The notes under the pieces were generated by a model. It had not been told where the DNA came from. It searched no databases and saw nothing but the letters and a program-made list of their open reading frames with translations. Shown one piece after another: positions 28,009-37,891 of a stretch of DNA of 64,000 nucleotides. This stretch comes from Aeoliella straminimaris (lineage in GTDB: Bacteria > Planctomycetota > Planctomycetia > Pirellulales > Lacipirellulaceae). Position 1 is the stretch's first letter. Every line of letters begins with the position of its first letter. The stretch is taken from contig NZ_JAMXLR010000024.1 in the NCBI RefSeq assembly GCF_024054565.1, positions 124,001-188,000 of the forward strand, read 5' to 3'. The position numbers were made by a program, and so were the translations under genes.

Positions 28009-28848
28009 CTAGCTTTGGTTCCACTCGCCGGAAAACACCTCTTCGGCCGGACCTGTCATATACACGTGATTGTCCGTTTCGTTCCACTCCAATTCGAGCT
28101 CGCCACCCAGCAGTTCGATGGTCACCTTGCGCTGGGTGCGGCCTGTCAGCACGCCGGCTACGCACACGGCGCTGGCGCCGGTGCCGCACGCGAGCGTCTC
28201 GCCGCTGCCACGTTCCCAGGTACGCTGTTTGAGGCGGTCGGGTGCTAGCTGCTGCACGAACTCCACGTTTACGCGGTTGGGAAAGGCCTCGTGCCGCTCG
28301 AGGATCGGGCCCGCGCGAAATACCAGTTCGTCCGATGGGTGATCGACAAACAACACACAGTGCGGATTACCCATCGACACGCTGGTTACGCGAAACAACG
28401 TGCCCAGGGCGTTCAGCGGCACTTCGACCACCGGGTCGCCGGGAAGCAGCGTCGGGATACGCGCGGCGTTGAGCACCGGCTCGCCCATGTCGACGCGGAC
28501 GCGGTTCACCTTGCCAGCGGAGGTAAAGACCTCAACGGTAAGCAGCGAGCCCGCCGATTCGATGGCGAGCGTCTCCTTCTTGGCGATGTTGTGGTCGTAC
28601 AGGTACTTGGCCACGCAGCGGATTCCATTGCCGCACATCTCGCTGTAGGAGCCATCGGCGTTGTACATCCGCATTTCGGCGTCGGCCCGCTCGCTGGGGC
28701 AGATCAGGATCAATCCGTCGCCACCCACGCCGCAGTGTCGATCGGCAATCTGGCGGGCGAGTTGTTCGACGTTGTCGGGTATCGGTTGGGCGAAGCAGTC
28801 GACGTACACGTAGTCGTTGCCCGCCCCGTGCATCTTGGTGAATTGCAT
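28009..28848 (-). CDS. dapF: Diaminopimelate epimerase
   Basis: Interconverts LL- and meso-diaminopimelate for lysine and peptidoglycan synthesis. 279 residues, the typical length. The N-terminal [15 protein letters not shown], the first catalytic Cys in MCGNGIRC, and the second in ETLACGTGA are all present, as is GNPHCVLFV. The conserved duplicated fold is evident. Presence of dapF fits recent evidence that planctomycetes make peptidoglycan. It stands alone, with no dap neighbour. Confidence 0.97.
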   Translation of the reverse strand: MQFTKMHGAGNDYVYVDCFAQPIPDNVEQLARQIADRHCGVGGDGLILICPSERADAEMRMYNADGSYSEMCGNGIRCVAKYLYDHNIAKKETLAIESAGSLLTVEVFTSAGKVNRVRVDMGEPVLNAARIPTLLPGDPVVEVPLNALGTLFRVTSVSMGNPHCVLFVDHPSDELVFRAGPILERHEAFPNRVNVEFVQQLAPDRLKQRTWERGSGETLACGTGASAVCVAGVLTGRTQRKVTIELLGGELELEWNETDNHVYMTGPAEEVFSGEWNQS

Positions 28849-29009
28849 TTGGGGAAGGGAAGGGGATTAGGGGGGAACAATGATGAGGTCCGCGATTATT
28901 CTTCCATTGTAATCCAAATGGCCCCTCGATCGTTAGAGTGAGTTACGGCCCCTGAGCGATGGGCGACTCCCGATTTCATCATTCGTCATGCGGATTTCGG
29001 AATTGTCGC

Positions 29010-29357
29010 CTAGCCCATCAGATCGAGCTGGCTACCCGCCTGGCCGGTGGGGTCTTTGCTCTTGGGAGGCTCGCCCGAGGTGGAAGGTTCGCTCGAGCCC
29101 TGCTCTTCGGTGACTTGCTCGTGCTGATCGCTGCCGTCCTCGTACAGGCGTCGACCATCGGCGTCGCGATCGCTGGCTTCCTGATCCTGCTCGGTGGTAC
29201 CGATGCCCGCGGCACGCTGCGATTTATCGGCGGCGTCGGCCTGCCGTTCGCTGGCGGCCGATTGCTGCTGCGCCTTCTCGGTTTCGCTGCCACGCGTCTG
29301 CGATAGCGGCGCGCCAGCCGCGCTGCCTTGGATGCCACCAAAAGAACCGATGCTCAT
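29010..29357 (-). CDS. Small acidic protein of unknown function
   Basis: 115 residues, strongly hydrophilic and low-complexity, rich in Gln, Glu, Asp, Ser and Gly, with no hydrophobic core. The N-terminus MSIGSFGGIQGSAAGAPLSQ is distinctive and I recall similar short planctomycete proteins. The composition suggests an intrinsically disordered protein. No domain or membrane segment is seen. The ATG is clear and no alternative frame is better. Confidence 0.6.
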   Translation of the reverse strand: MSIGSFGGIQGSAAGAPLSQTRGSETEKAQQQSAASERQADAADKSQRAAGIGTTEQDQEASDRDADGRRLYEDGSDQHEQVTEEQGSSEPSTSGEPPKSKDPTGQAGSQLDLMG

Positions 29358-29521
29358 GATAGGGGCGGGGGATGGAAGTTTTCTGTTGGGCGTGCGATGT
29401 CCGTCACAGGTGGGTGGTTGTGGGGCGAAAGCGGTTCGTCACCGAATCGCCCCTTCCTTCGCGGCTACCTCGGTCGGCTCGCCGCTGCTAAAGCCTAGCT
29501 TTCATTGATGCACACCGCCGG

Positions 29522-32500
29522 TCATCTGTTCCAAAATCCTCTCGTTGGTCGGGGGGTAGCGACCCCTTCGCCGCCTAGTTGCTCCATGAATTCGTTCACT
29601 GCGGGTAGCGCTTCCCGGTCCACGCGGGCATTCTCTATGGGACCGGTCACTTTGATCAACAGCAGATTCGCGCTCGCCTGCCCGATCATCGACTTCAATA
29701 GCGGCACGTGCAGGTCGTTGCGGCCCACGGTGGAGTAGAATTTAAGGTTCAACTGCCGATCGAGGGTGACGTCGCCGGCCCCGTATAAACTCAGCGCATC
29801 GCCCAGCAGGTTGAACTCATTGAAATGGATGGTCGAGCCATCGAGTTTGAATTGCGCGTCGACGCCGGTGAAAGCCGTTTTGTCGGGAACACGATTACGC
29901 AGCACTTTGAGCATGCGAGCCATGACCGGCAGTTCGTACATCTGGGCATCGCGCACCTGGATGCGGCCATTGCCGCTCAACAGATCCAGCGAGTGTCCCA
30001 TGCCGCCCAGCGTCATTTGTCCCGTCAGTGTACCCGTCAGATCGACCGAGCCGCCGAAATAGTCCGTCGATACGCGTGCCAGATCGCATTTGTTGATTCC
30101 TAGTGCCAACCGATAGCGCGAAGGTGCTTCCAGCGGCACAATCGCGTCGAGCGCCAGTCGACCGCCGTACAAGTCGGACTCGATGCTCTTGGTAACATCT
30201 TTGCTGATCGGAATCTGGCTCTTGACTATCTGCTCGTACGCGCCTTGTCCCAAGCGGCACTCTTGCGAGTCGATCCACAGAGGGCCCCGAACGTTGGTTA
30301 ATTGCATGCCATTCCAGAACACGCTGTCGAGTTCCAGCCTGCCGGCGGTGAAGCGAAGGTTGCCATTGTGCTGGCCGGTCAAGTGGACAATGCCTGAGAC
30401 GCTTTTCAACGGAACCCCCACCTCGAGGTTGTTCTGCTGGCAACCGATCGAGATGTTCCAGTCGCTTTGCAGGTTGGTCGAACCGGCTGCCTGCTGCGAG
30501 AAGCGAACGGTGCCGTTGTGGATGTTGAACGTGCCAGCCGGATTCATGTAGCTGATGATCCGCTTGACCTCGGTGGGGGCGGCCTCTTTCAAGTCGAAGT
30601 CGGTCTCCAAGCGGTCGACGTGCAGGTTACTAAACTCCAGTCGCCAGCCGCCCAGCGGGTTTGGCACCCAGATGCCGTCGGTTTCGATGTGAGTTTGACC
30701 GTGTTCGGCCTGGATACCGTTGAAGGTCACCTGGTTGCCAACCACGTCGATCCGACCGGTCAGGTTCTTCAAGTGGTAAGGAAAGCTGGTAGGCTCAATG
30801 GAGACCGGCTCGATGGATTGCGAGCCGGGCAGGGGGACGATTGCCAACCGGACATCGGGCCGTGTGTCGACTCCGATGTGGTGACCAATGTCCGCACGGA
30901 AGTTTACCCGGCCGCTGCGGGGGCGAATTTTTTCCCAGGCGGCCTGGTGCACTTCGGGTAGCGCGAGCCGGAGCGTGTCATCCAGTGGCAAGTGCTCGCC
31001 TACGATGGTTAGCTGCAGTTGGTGTCCGGCGGCCGTCTTGTTGCAGGTGCCGCCAGCGCGAACCACTCTCGTGGTGCCCGGTGTGCTGCTCACCAGGTTG
31101 TCGAATCGCCAGTTGCCATCTCGCTCGGTGGCCGTGCCTTCGATGTGCGACAGCGGGTAGGGGAACTCATCGAACCGCAGTCGGGCATCGTGGAAGGTCA
31201 GGTCGGTGGTCGTGCGTGGTTCGTTGAAGGGATCGGTGCGCTCGAATTTCCAGTCGAGCGTCACCCGTCCTTTGGCGTCCAGGGCGTCGACAATCCGGCG
31301 GACCTTTCCCTCTTCGGGTTCGATGGCGTCGACCACCGCATCGACGATGGGGAGTCGTTCGCCGTGGACCTTGAGCCAACCTACCGGCGGCAGGGGCTCG
31401 CCCCCCAGTCGGCGGCATTCCCCCAGTCCGGGGAGTCCACTGAAACGGCCTTCGATCGAGATGGGGGTCCCTTCGACGCGGCCCGTGAGACTCTCGATCA
31501 CGAAGATCGGTCCGCTGCCGTCCTGGGCGTCGACCAGCTTCAACGTGCCGGCGCCATCGGTCACGCGATAGTCAAACTTCTTGCGGTCGGTGAACGATGC
31601 ATGGCGACAAGTGAGCGTGGCGTTAGGAATCCATCGCGAGTCGATGAACTGCAACGCAACCTCCACATCGGCGTACCCTGCCGGCTGAAAACGGTCCCAC
31701 GCCTCTACGGCTTTCGGCGGTAGCATCTCGGCCAAGGTGTCGTCGATGGCGAGGTCTTCGGCTCTGGCTCGCAGGGCGAGTGGCGCACTGGATGTCCAGC
31801 CGTTGCGCGTCAGGGCCAGGCTGATGCGAGACTTGCCAAAGTTGGCATGGGCCTCGTGGATCTGGAGCTGTCCGCTGCTGGCGGTACCCTTGGCCGACAC
31901 GGCGGTAAGTGGCCGGTGGACTCCTGTGAGTGCCACCCGACAGCCCTTGGCTGCAAAATCGGCCTTCCAGGTAGGCGGGCCTTGCAGCCCTCGGCTCACT
32001 TGAATGATCGTATCGAGCCGCCCAGCCACTTCGCTCACGGGAACCAATTGTGGCACGCGGCCGAGAAGTTTGGTCATGGTCGACGAGGAAAGATCGAGGC
32101 CAGTAATCGTCGTTTTGAAATCGAACTCCGGACTCCCGGTGCGGACAGTACCGGCGAAGTTGAACACATCGGCCAGTTCCCCTCCCACCGATCCTTCCAG
32201 CTGGTAAGTTCGCAGCGTTGGGGCATCGTCGCTGGCGGCGGGGGATTGCGCGACGCATTTGGCCGACAAGTTCACGTCGCGCAGCAGCAGAGGTTTGCCT
32301 TCCATGCCGCCGTCGTCAATCGTTACCAGGGCTCCGACCACCTCGACGATGGGAGGGTGTTCGCTGGTCGCCGGCGGCGGAAACAGCTGCTCGACGTTCC
32401 AACTGCCGTTCTTTTGCCGTACCGCGTGCAGACGCGGCGTACGCATGCGAATGCGCTCGACGATGGGCTCGCCCGAGGAGAGCGCCTCCATGTCGAACGC

Positions 32501-32842
32501 CCCCAGCAGTTGCATCTCGTCCACCTCGGCAAGCACCTGCAGGCGGCCATCGGCGCCGCGTTGGCTAAGCGTCAGGTTCTGCAGCATGACGCCCCGCCCC
32601 GCTTCGAACCGCGCCGCGCCGAGTTTCACATCCAATTGGGTGTAGTGATCGGCGAGCAGGTTCTCGGCGTACCGACGCAATTCGTCGTCCAGCCGCCAGT
32701 AAAGGTAACCGCCAACAACTACCACCGTGAGCAGCATCGTAATGATGCTCCACTTAAAGGCGAACCAACAGAGGTTGACCAACCGGCAGATAATGGTGAT
32801 CGCTTCCTTGCGTAGCGGGACTATGGGGCGGTCGCCGTCCAT
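29522..32842 (-). CDS. Giant AsmA-like membrane-anchored protein
   Basis: 1106 residues. A single N-terminal membrane helix (about 29-51, FAFKWSIITMLLTVVVVGGYLYW) is followed by a long strand-rich region expected in the periplasm. The plan, a short cytosolic tail, one helix, then repeats of beta-groove segments and a C-terminal AsmA-like part with LDLLSGNGRIQVRDAQMYELPVMARML (key part SGNGRIQVRDAQMYELPV) and the ending IKVTGPIENARV, is that of the AsmA/YhdP/TamB group. These proteins bridge the envelope and are implicated in phospholipid transport to the outer membrane. Planctomycete members are poorly studied. Confidence 0.82.
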   Translation of the reverse strand: MDGDRPIVPLRKEAITIICRLVNLCWFAFKWSIITMLLTVVVVGGYLYWRLDDELRRYAENLLADHYTQLDVKLGAARFEAGRGVMLQNLTLSQRGADGRLQVLAEVDEMQLLGAFDMEALSSGEPIVERIRMRTPRLHAVRQKNGSWNVEQLFPPPATSEHPPIVEVVGALVTIDDGGMEGKPLLLRDVNLSAKCVAQSPAASDDAPTLRTYQLEGSVGGELADVFNFAGTVRTGSPEFDFKTTITGLDLSSSTMTKLLGRVPQLVPVSEVAGRLDTIIQVSRGLQGPPTWKADFAAKGCRVALTGVHRPLTAVSAKGTASSGQLQIHEAHANFGKSRISLALTRNGWTSSAPLALRARAEDLAIDDTLAEMLPPKAVEAWDRFQPAGYADVEVALQFIDSRWIPNATLTCRHASFTDRKKFDYRVTDGAGTLKLVDAQDGSGPIFVIESLTGRVEGTPISIEGRFSGLPGLGECRRLGGEPLPPVGWLKVHGERLPIVDAVVDAIEPEEGKVRRIVDALDAKGRVTLDWKFERTDPFNEPRTTTDLTFHDARLRFDEFPYPLSHIEGTATERDGNWRFDNLVSSTPGTTRVVRAGGTCNKTAAGHQLQLTIVGEHLPLDDTLRLALPEVHQAAWEKIRPRSGRVNFRADIGHHIGVDTRPDVRLAIVPLPGSQSIEPVSIEPTSFPYHLKNLTGRIDVVGNQVTFNGIQAEHGQTHIETDGIWVPNPLGGWRLEFSNLHVDRLETDFDLKEAAPTEVKRIISYMNPAGTFNIHNGTVRFSQQAAGSTNLQSDWNISIGCQQNNLEVGVPLKSVSGIVHLTGQHNGNLRFTAGRLELDSVFWNGMQLTNVRGPLWIDSQECRLGQGAYEQIVKSQIPISKDVTKSIESDLYGGRLALDAIVPLEAPSRYRLALGINKCDLARVSTDYFGGSVDLTGTLTGQMTLGGMGHSLDLLSGNGRIQVRDAQMYELPVMARMLKVLRNRVPDKTAFTGVDAQFKLDGSTIHFNEFNLLGDALSLYGAGDVTLDRQLNLKFYSTVGRNDLHVPLLKSMIGQASANLLLIKVTGPIENARVDREALPAVNEFMEQLGGEGVATPRPTRGFWNR

Positions 32843-32995
32843 GGCGACTGCCGGGCTGCGCGTACGGCGAGCCCGGATTTACGCGGCAGGATAGTAGATG
32901 CCACAAGGGCAGGGGGTCAAGGGAAATGAGGGAGGATGGCACCTTGCCCCGTGCTCAGCTAGCAGTGTTTGCTACTGGAACCGGGTGCCGGCGTT

Positions 32996-33985
32996 CTACG
33001 ACCGTTCGAGCACGAGATCGGTACCTTGCCGACGGACGGAGATACTTCCCGGCAGGACGAAGGTGCTAGCACTGTCGTCCACCACCGCAGCGGCCAGGCG
33101 TTGCCACTCGGTCATGCCCATCGCTTGCTCGCCCCAACCGGCCTGCCGCCAGGCAGTGCGAGCCACCTGCTGAATAACGATGGCGGGCTCGTCGGCCAGT
33201 TGGGGCGTGTCGATTCGTACGGTCGGAGCAGGTTGGCCGGCACCGTATTGTACCGCCCGCGCCGCGAGCCTGACGGCGATCTGCTCGATGGCATCGCGCC
33301 ACTGGCTTGCCTGCTCCGAAAGTCGTAGCAGGGCCGCATCGGGATCCCCTGGCAGGCGGTCGCGGATCTGCGGAAGCAGGTCGCGGCGAACCCAATTGCG
33401 GGTATAGTGCGACTGCAGGTTGCTGGCGTCATGGCGATAGTCCTGGCCGAGACGTTCAAGATAGCTTTCCACCTCCGCCCGGGAGATGGACAGTAACGGA
33501 CGGACCAGCGTCACGGCGGGACCGAGCGGCCGAACCACTGGGATGCCCGTCAGGCCATCGATTCCCGACCCCCGCAGCGCCCGCATCAACACCGTCTCCA
33601 CTTGATCGTCCTGGGTGTGGGCGGTTGTGATAAAGCGAGCCCCTCGCTGTTCGGCTACCGAGCGGAGGAATTCGTATCGTGCGCGACGGGCCTGTTCTTC
33701 GGCTATCAGACTACCGGCGGCCCGGGCCTGGTCGACTACGGCGTCTAGGTTGAGTTTGCGAGCCAGTTCCGCCACCCACTGGGCGTCGTCATCCGAGGCC
33801 GCAGCTCGGGTACGATGGTTGAAATGCGCTACGGTGAGTTGCCCTTTGCCCCGTGTTTGTTGGTGGATTCTGACGAGTGCCCGTAGCATGGCTACACTAT
33901 CTGCCCCGCCAGATACCGCCACCACCACGTGGCACGCACGCCAGGTGCTACTGGGCCAGGCATTCTCAATGGCGGAGGTAAGCAT
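32996..33985 (-). CDS. tilS: tRNA(Ile)-lysidine synthase
   Basis: Modifies C34 of tRNA-Ile(CAU) to lysidine, letting it read AUA. 329 residues from ATG 33985. The frame is open far upstream, but only this start places the PP-loop SGGADS at about residues 25-30, as in the family. Downstream come FNHRTRA, TTAHTQDDQVETVLMRALRGSG (key part AHTQDDQVETVLMRALRG) and DASNLQSHYTRNWVR. The C-terminal TilS domains are short, so this is the compact form. The ribosome-binding site is not obvious. Confidence 0.93.
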   Translation of the reverse strand: MLTSAIENAWPSSTWRACHVVVAVSGGADSVAMLRALVRIHQQTRGKGQLTVAHFNHRTRAAASDDDAQWVAELARKLNLDAVVDQARAAGSLIAEEQARRARYEFLRSVAEQRGARFITTAHTQDDQVETVLMRALRGSGIDGLTGIPVVRPLGPAVTLVRPLLSISRAEVESYLERLGQDYRHDASNLQSHYTRNWVRRDLLPQIRDRLPGDPDAALLRLSEQASQWRDAIEQIAVRLAARAVQYGAGQPAPTVRIDTPQLADEPAIVIQQVARTAWRQAGWGEQAMGMTEWQRLAAAVVDDSASTFVLPGSISVRRQGTDLVLERS

Positions 33986-34123
33986 AATATTGCGGGGGGA
34001 AGGAGATTGCTGCTCGAGATGCGGTAACGGAGTCGAAACGGCTGCAACGTCGGGTCTGCTTGCCGCTAACCCCCTGATGAATCCCGTGTTGCGGTTTGGC
34101 AAGTATTTGGTAGCATACAAGTT

Positions 34124-34167
34124 ACAGCAATCTATCCCCCAGTGTCTTTTGGGGGGCGAATTGCTGT
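34124..34167. other. Two-part inverted repeat between tilS and the rny region
   Basis: An outer 8-bp stem (ACAGCAAT 34124-34131 with ATTGCTGT 34160-34167), a symmetric 4x4 internal loop and an inner 5-bp CCCCC/GGGGG stem (34136-34140 with 34151-34155) close a 10-nt loop. It lies about 140 nt upstream of the tilS start. The flanking 33986-34829 stretch otherwise holds only one doubtful gene. Confidence 0.55.
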
Positions 34168-34253
34168 GCGTAGGCGATTGACGGACTTCCGTAGCGTTGC
34201 GATTGTGCGGTTTTGTCGACCGCAGGGCAATCGCTTGGCAGGTACTCCAGTTG

Positions 34254-34634
34254 ATGACACTGAGCACGATTGTAAACAGTATTGCGACACGTTCGCAGCC
34301 AGCATGGCTGTTGTTGTTGCTAGTGGCAAGCTGGCTAATTGCCCGCGCCGCCGGCACCGCGCAGCAACGTCGGCGACGAACTATATCCGCGTGGCAATCC
34401 AAGCCCGCAAGATCACCGCGTGCGGTCCGCTTTGCGGCTCGGTCGACGGGTTGGTCTGGCGTGAGGCTTTGGTGGCCAGAGGTTTTCGCAAGGGCGAGGG
34501 CCCACTGGCGTTATAGCTGGTTGGCACGAGCTTTTCGCGATTGGTACGAACTTGGCGCCCTGCTTCGGCCCGGCCAGTTCCAGCTGGCTAGTGTCGAGGT
34601 GCGTCCGCCAGACCGTGGCCAACATTCCGCTTAG
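34254..34634 (+). CDS. Possible small basic membrane protein
   Basis: 126 residues from ATG 34254. One strong hydrophobic helix (WLLLLLVASWLIARAAGT, about residues 17-34) is followed by an Arg/Trp-rich basic tail. There is no recognised domain. The ribosome-binding site is weak (AGG about 11 nt upstream). No better competing frame occupies the 844-bp gap between tilS and rny, and the next gene begins 195 nt later. It could be a real planctomycete orphan or a chance frame in Arg-rich DNA. Confidence 0.35.
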   Translation: MTLSTIVNSIATRSQPAWLLLLLVASWLIARAAGTAQQRRRRTISAWQSKPARSPRAVRFAARSTGWSGVRLWWPEVFARARAHWRYSWLARAFRDWYELGALLRPGQFQLASVEVRPPDRGQHSA

Positions 34635-34829
34635 TCTCTTCAATTCTGGACCGTTTGCCGCACGTCGATGGTGCGAGTGGCGACGGTCTCTCTGCCTTGC
34701 GGCCAGGGTTCTGGTCGGTAGCGCTACGACTACGTCCCTCAGGCCGTTACCCGTCGTGCGTGGACGTCCTTTTTCGCGCCCAACCGCCGGCGATTAAGCA
34801 TAGACGTTCCGTTGTAGAAAGGTGATCGA

Positions 34830-36410
34830 ATGGAAGGCAGCTTGTTGCTGTTAGGCGCCATGAGCGAGGCAGCCGCCTTCGGGCTTGCCGCGGTGGCGGC
34901 GCTCGCGATGTTAGGCGCTGTCAAATTCATTGACTATCTCCGTCGACGAGATGTGGAGAAACTGGCGAAGCTAACGGAGGATAATGCCAAGGAGAAAGCC
35001 GAGGCGATTCTCAAAGAGGCCCGCATTGAGGCCAAAGAGATGGCCCTGCAGGAAAAGGCCAAGATCGAAGAGCAGTTGTCTGAAGTCCGCAAAGAACTGC
35101 ACGAACGCGAGCGGACTCTCGACAAAGCGGACGACAACCTGCAACAACGCAGCGAACAACTGCAAAAGCAGGAAAAAATGGTGGAGAGCAACCAGCGGAA
35201 GCTTGCCGAAAAGCTGGAAGACGCCACCCGCCGACAGGCCGAGCTCGACGACCTGTTGGACGTGCAGCGGCAGACTCTACATCAACTCAGTGGGTTGAAT
35301 AGCGAAGAGGCCAAAGAGCTTCTGCTCAAGAAACTCGATACCGAGTTGTCGCACGAACAGGGATTGCTGATCAAGAAACGCGAGCAAGCCATTGCCGAAG
35401 CCGTTGAGCCCAAGGCTCGCGAGATGCTCATCACTTCGCTGCAGAGATTCGCCGCTGCCCACACCGCCGAAGCCACGACCAGCACCGTCGACATCCCCAA
35501 CGACGACATGAAGGGCCGTATTATCGGCCGCGAAGGGCGGAACATTCGGGCGTTTGAGAAAATCACCGGCGTCGACGTGATCATCGACGATACCCCCGGC
35601 GTGGTGATCGTCAGCGCGTTCGATCCGGTGCGTCGGGAGGTCGCCCGGCTATCGCTGGCCAAGCTGATCGCCGATGGGCGGATCCATCCCAGTCGCATCG
35701 AGGAATTGGTCGCCGAGACGGAGAAAGAGGTCGAAAAGCAGATCGTCAAGTTCGGCGAGGAGGCCGCTCAGGAGGCCGACGTCCACGGCTTGCACGCCAA
35801 AGTGATTCACTTGCTAGGCCGGCTTCGTTATCGCACCAGCTACAGTCAGAACGTCTTGCGGCACTCCATCGAAGTGGCCTTCGTTACCGGCATGCTGGCC
35901 GAAGAGATGGGCATGGATGGCGATCTGGCCCGCCGTGCAGGCCTGCTGCACGACATCGGCAAAGCGGCCGACCACGATACCGAAGGGGGCCATCCTAAGA
36001 TTGGTGCCGACCTGCTCAAGCGTTACGGCGAAAACGAGGTGGTAGTGCACGCCGCGCTGGGCCACCACGACGACATTCGCTCGGATATGCCCTACACAGT
36101 GCTGTGTGCTGCGGCCGACGCTTGCAGCGCTTCGCGCCCGGGAGCACGCCGCGAGACGCTGGATCGGTACATCAAGCGGATGCAGGAATTGGAATCCATT
36201 GCTACCGGCTTCGATGGTGTGAGTCAGGCATTTGCCATTCAGGCAGGCCGCGAAGTGCGTGTGATTGCCAACACGAATCAGACCACCGACGAATCGGCCG
36301 CCAAGGTGTGTCGCGACATCGCCCAGGCGTTCGAACAACAGCTGACGTATCCAGGCGAAATTAAAGTGACAATGATCCGTGAAAGCCGCTTTACGGAGAC
36401 CGCCAAGTAA
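34830..36410 (+). CDS. rny: Ribonuclease Y
   Basis: Membrane-anchored endoribonuclease that starts mRNA decay. 526 residues. The N-terminal membrane segment (about 14-33) is followed by a long charged coiled coil (about 45-190). The KH domain contains [17 protein letters not shown] with the GxxG-type loop, and the HD domain has [17 protein letters not shown] and [17 protein letters not shown]. The ending [10 protein letters not shown] is typical of the family. GAAAGGTGATCG lies before the ATG. The gene precedes ymdB, the same order as in Bacillus. Confidence 0.96.
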   Translation: MEGSLLLLGAMSEAAAFGLAAVAALAMLGAVKFIDYLRRRDVEKLAKLTEDNAKEKAEAILKEARIEAKEMALQEKAKIEEQLSEVRKELHERERTLDKADDNLQQRSEQLQKQEKMVESNQRKLAEKLEDATRRQAELDDLLDVQRQTLHQLSGLNSEEAKELLLKKLDTELSHEQGLLIKKREQAIAEAVEPKAREMLITSLQRFAAAHTAEATTSTVDIPNDDMKGRIIGREGRNIRAFEKITGVDVIIDDTPGVVIVSAFDPVRREVARLSLAKLIADGRIHPSRIEELVAETEKEVEKQIVKFGEEAAQEADVHGLHAKVIHLLGRLRYRTSYSQNVLRHSIEVAFVTGMLAEEMGMDGDLARRAGLLHDIGKAADHDTEGGHPKIGADLLKRYGENEVVVHAALGHHDDIRSDMPYTVLCAAADACSASRPGARRETLDRYIKRMQELESIATGFDGVSQAFAIQAGREVRVIANTNQTTDESAAKVCRDIAQAFEQQLTYPGEIKVTMIRESRFTETAK

Positions 36411-36478
36411 CTTCCACGCAGGCGGCTCCGCACAATCACCACACGATCCACGCCTTTTGATCTGGGTTCACGTTTCGC

Positions 36479-37285
36479 ATGGTACGACTACTGTTTATTG
36501 GCGATATTGTTGGCAAACCGGGACGGGCAGTGGTGCGGCAGGCGGTGCGGCCGCTGGTCGAGGCCGAGTCGATCGATCTGGTGATCGCCAACGCCGAAAA
36601 CTCGGCAGGCGGTTCTGGGCTCACCCCGGCTAACTATCGCGAGTTGGTCGAGGCCGGCGTGGATGCCTTTACGTTGGGCGATCACGTCTATCGCCGCCGT
36701 GAGATCTACAAAGTGCTGGAATCGGAACGGAACATCGTCCGCCCGGCCAACCTGCCGGAGGAAGCGGTGGGCCCGCGGTGGGCGATGGTACAGACGGCCT
36801 CCGGTGTACCCGTGGCGTTCGCCTGCCTGTTGGGGCGGTTGTTCATGAATCCCATCGACAGTCCCTGGCGGGCGGCCGATGCCCTGCTGGCGGAGATTCC
36901 AACGGATGTCAAAGTGCGGTTGATCGATTTCCACGCCGAAGCCACCAGCGAAATGCAGCAGATGGGTCGCTATCTGGATGGCCGGGTGAGCGCCGTGCTC
37001 GGCACCCACACCCACGTGGCCACGGCCGACGAATGCGTGTTGCCCGGCGGTACCGCTTTTCAATGCGACGTGGGCATGACCGGCCCGCATGAGAGCATTA
37101 TCGGTCGCCGGATCGATCGGGTGCTGGAAAGCACGCTGACCTCCCGCCCCGTGCCGTTCGATGTAGCCACCCAGGACGTGCGGCTGAATGGTACGATCGT
37201 CGACGTCGATGAGGAAACAGGTCTGGCCACCGGCGTCCGTCGGGTGTGTGTGGACGAGAAACGGGCCGCCGAACTGGCTGGCTGA
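36479..37285 (+). CDS. ymdB: YmdB-family metallophosphoesterase (TIGR00282)
   Basis: 268 residues, the usual size. LLFIGDIVGKPGR carries the first metal ligands, IANAENSAGGSGLTP the second block, and GTHTHVATAD the distal His pair; PHESIIGRR is also typical. In Bacillus YmdB is a cyclic-nucleotide phosphodiesterase that affects biofilm switching, with rny as upstream neighbour, as here. The usual GNHxW motif reads GDHVY (about residues 67-71), replacing the metal-bridging Asn by Asp. This may be lineage-specific. The ATG is 68 nt after the rny stop. Confidence 0.92.
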   Translation: MVRLLFIGDIVGKPGRAVVRQAVRPLVEAESIDLVIANAENSAGGSGLTPANYRELVEAGVDAFTLGDHVYRRREIYKVLESERNIVRPANLPEEAVGPRWAMVQTASGVPVAFACLLGRLFMNPIDSPWRAADALLAEIPTDVKVRLIDFHAEATSEMQQMGRYLDGRVSAVLGTHTHVATADECVLPGGTAFQCDVGMTGPHESIIGRRIDRVLESTLTSRPVPFDVATQDVRLNGTIVDVDEETGLATGVRRVCVDEKRAAELAG

Positions 37286-37358
37286 AGCATAGTTCGTTGC
37301 ACATCTCGGCCGGAACGTGCAAGAATAGCGGGTAAGCTACTTGTCGCCGGTCAGCCCC

Positions 37359-37817
37359 ATGAGCATGCCTTCTCCGCCGCCGCTATTCTCCCTCCACAAG
37401 CGAGTCGTGCTAGTGGTGTTCGCGCTCGTGCTGCTGGCACTGCTGGTGACCGCCGCCAGGCTGGAGCCCAGTTCGCAGGGATACGGCACTCACCAAAAAC
37501 TTGGTTTGGGCGAGTGCTTTGTGGTCCAGCAATGGGGCGTGCGCTGCCCTTCATGCGGAATGACGACCGCGTGGGCGCGACTTCTAAACGGCGACCTGCC
37601 AGGGGCCGTGGCTGCCAACCCGGGCGGGGTGATGTTGTGTATCGCGGCGATGGCGGGCGTGCCTTGGTTGCTAGCAAGTGCGGCCGCCGGGCAATGGTGC
37701 TATTTACGCCCCACCGCCAGTTTGGTACTACCCGCCCTCGTCGTCGTGGCTCTGGTAGTCGTTTTCGACTGGATGCGTCACACGGGACTTGCGCTGCTAC
37801 TGGAACGGATTCCATAG
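37359..37817 (+). CDS. DUF2752 membrane protein
   Basis: 152 residues from ATG 37359; a TTG at 37341 and an ATG at 37365 are alternatives. The motif GVRCPSCGMTTAWARLLNGD (about residues 60-79) is the DUF2752 signature, with two Cys that might bind metal. Three hydrophobic helices are visible (about 16-36, 87-107, 118-138). The family is widespread in Bacteroidetes and Planctomycetes and is of unknown function. It follows ymdB in the same direction after 73 nt. Confidence 0.87.
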   Translation: MSMPSPPPLFSLHKRVVLVVFALVLLALLVTAARLEPSSQGYGTHQKLGLGECFVVQQWGVRCPSCGMTTAWARLLNGDLPGAVAANPGGVMLCIAAMAGVPWLLASAAAGQWCYLRPTASLVLPALVVVALVVVFDWMRHTGLALLLERIP

Positions 37818-37891
37818 CACGAAGTACTTTTCCACTGAAAAAGGGTAGCAGGACTTGGCTGCCCCTGAACCTCCGACCCCTCAGGAAAACG

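Noticed and set aside
33986..34402. N-terminal extension of tilS
   Set aside because: The extra 139 codons have no resemblance to the family, and the PP-loop position fits ATG 33985.
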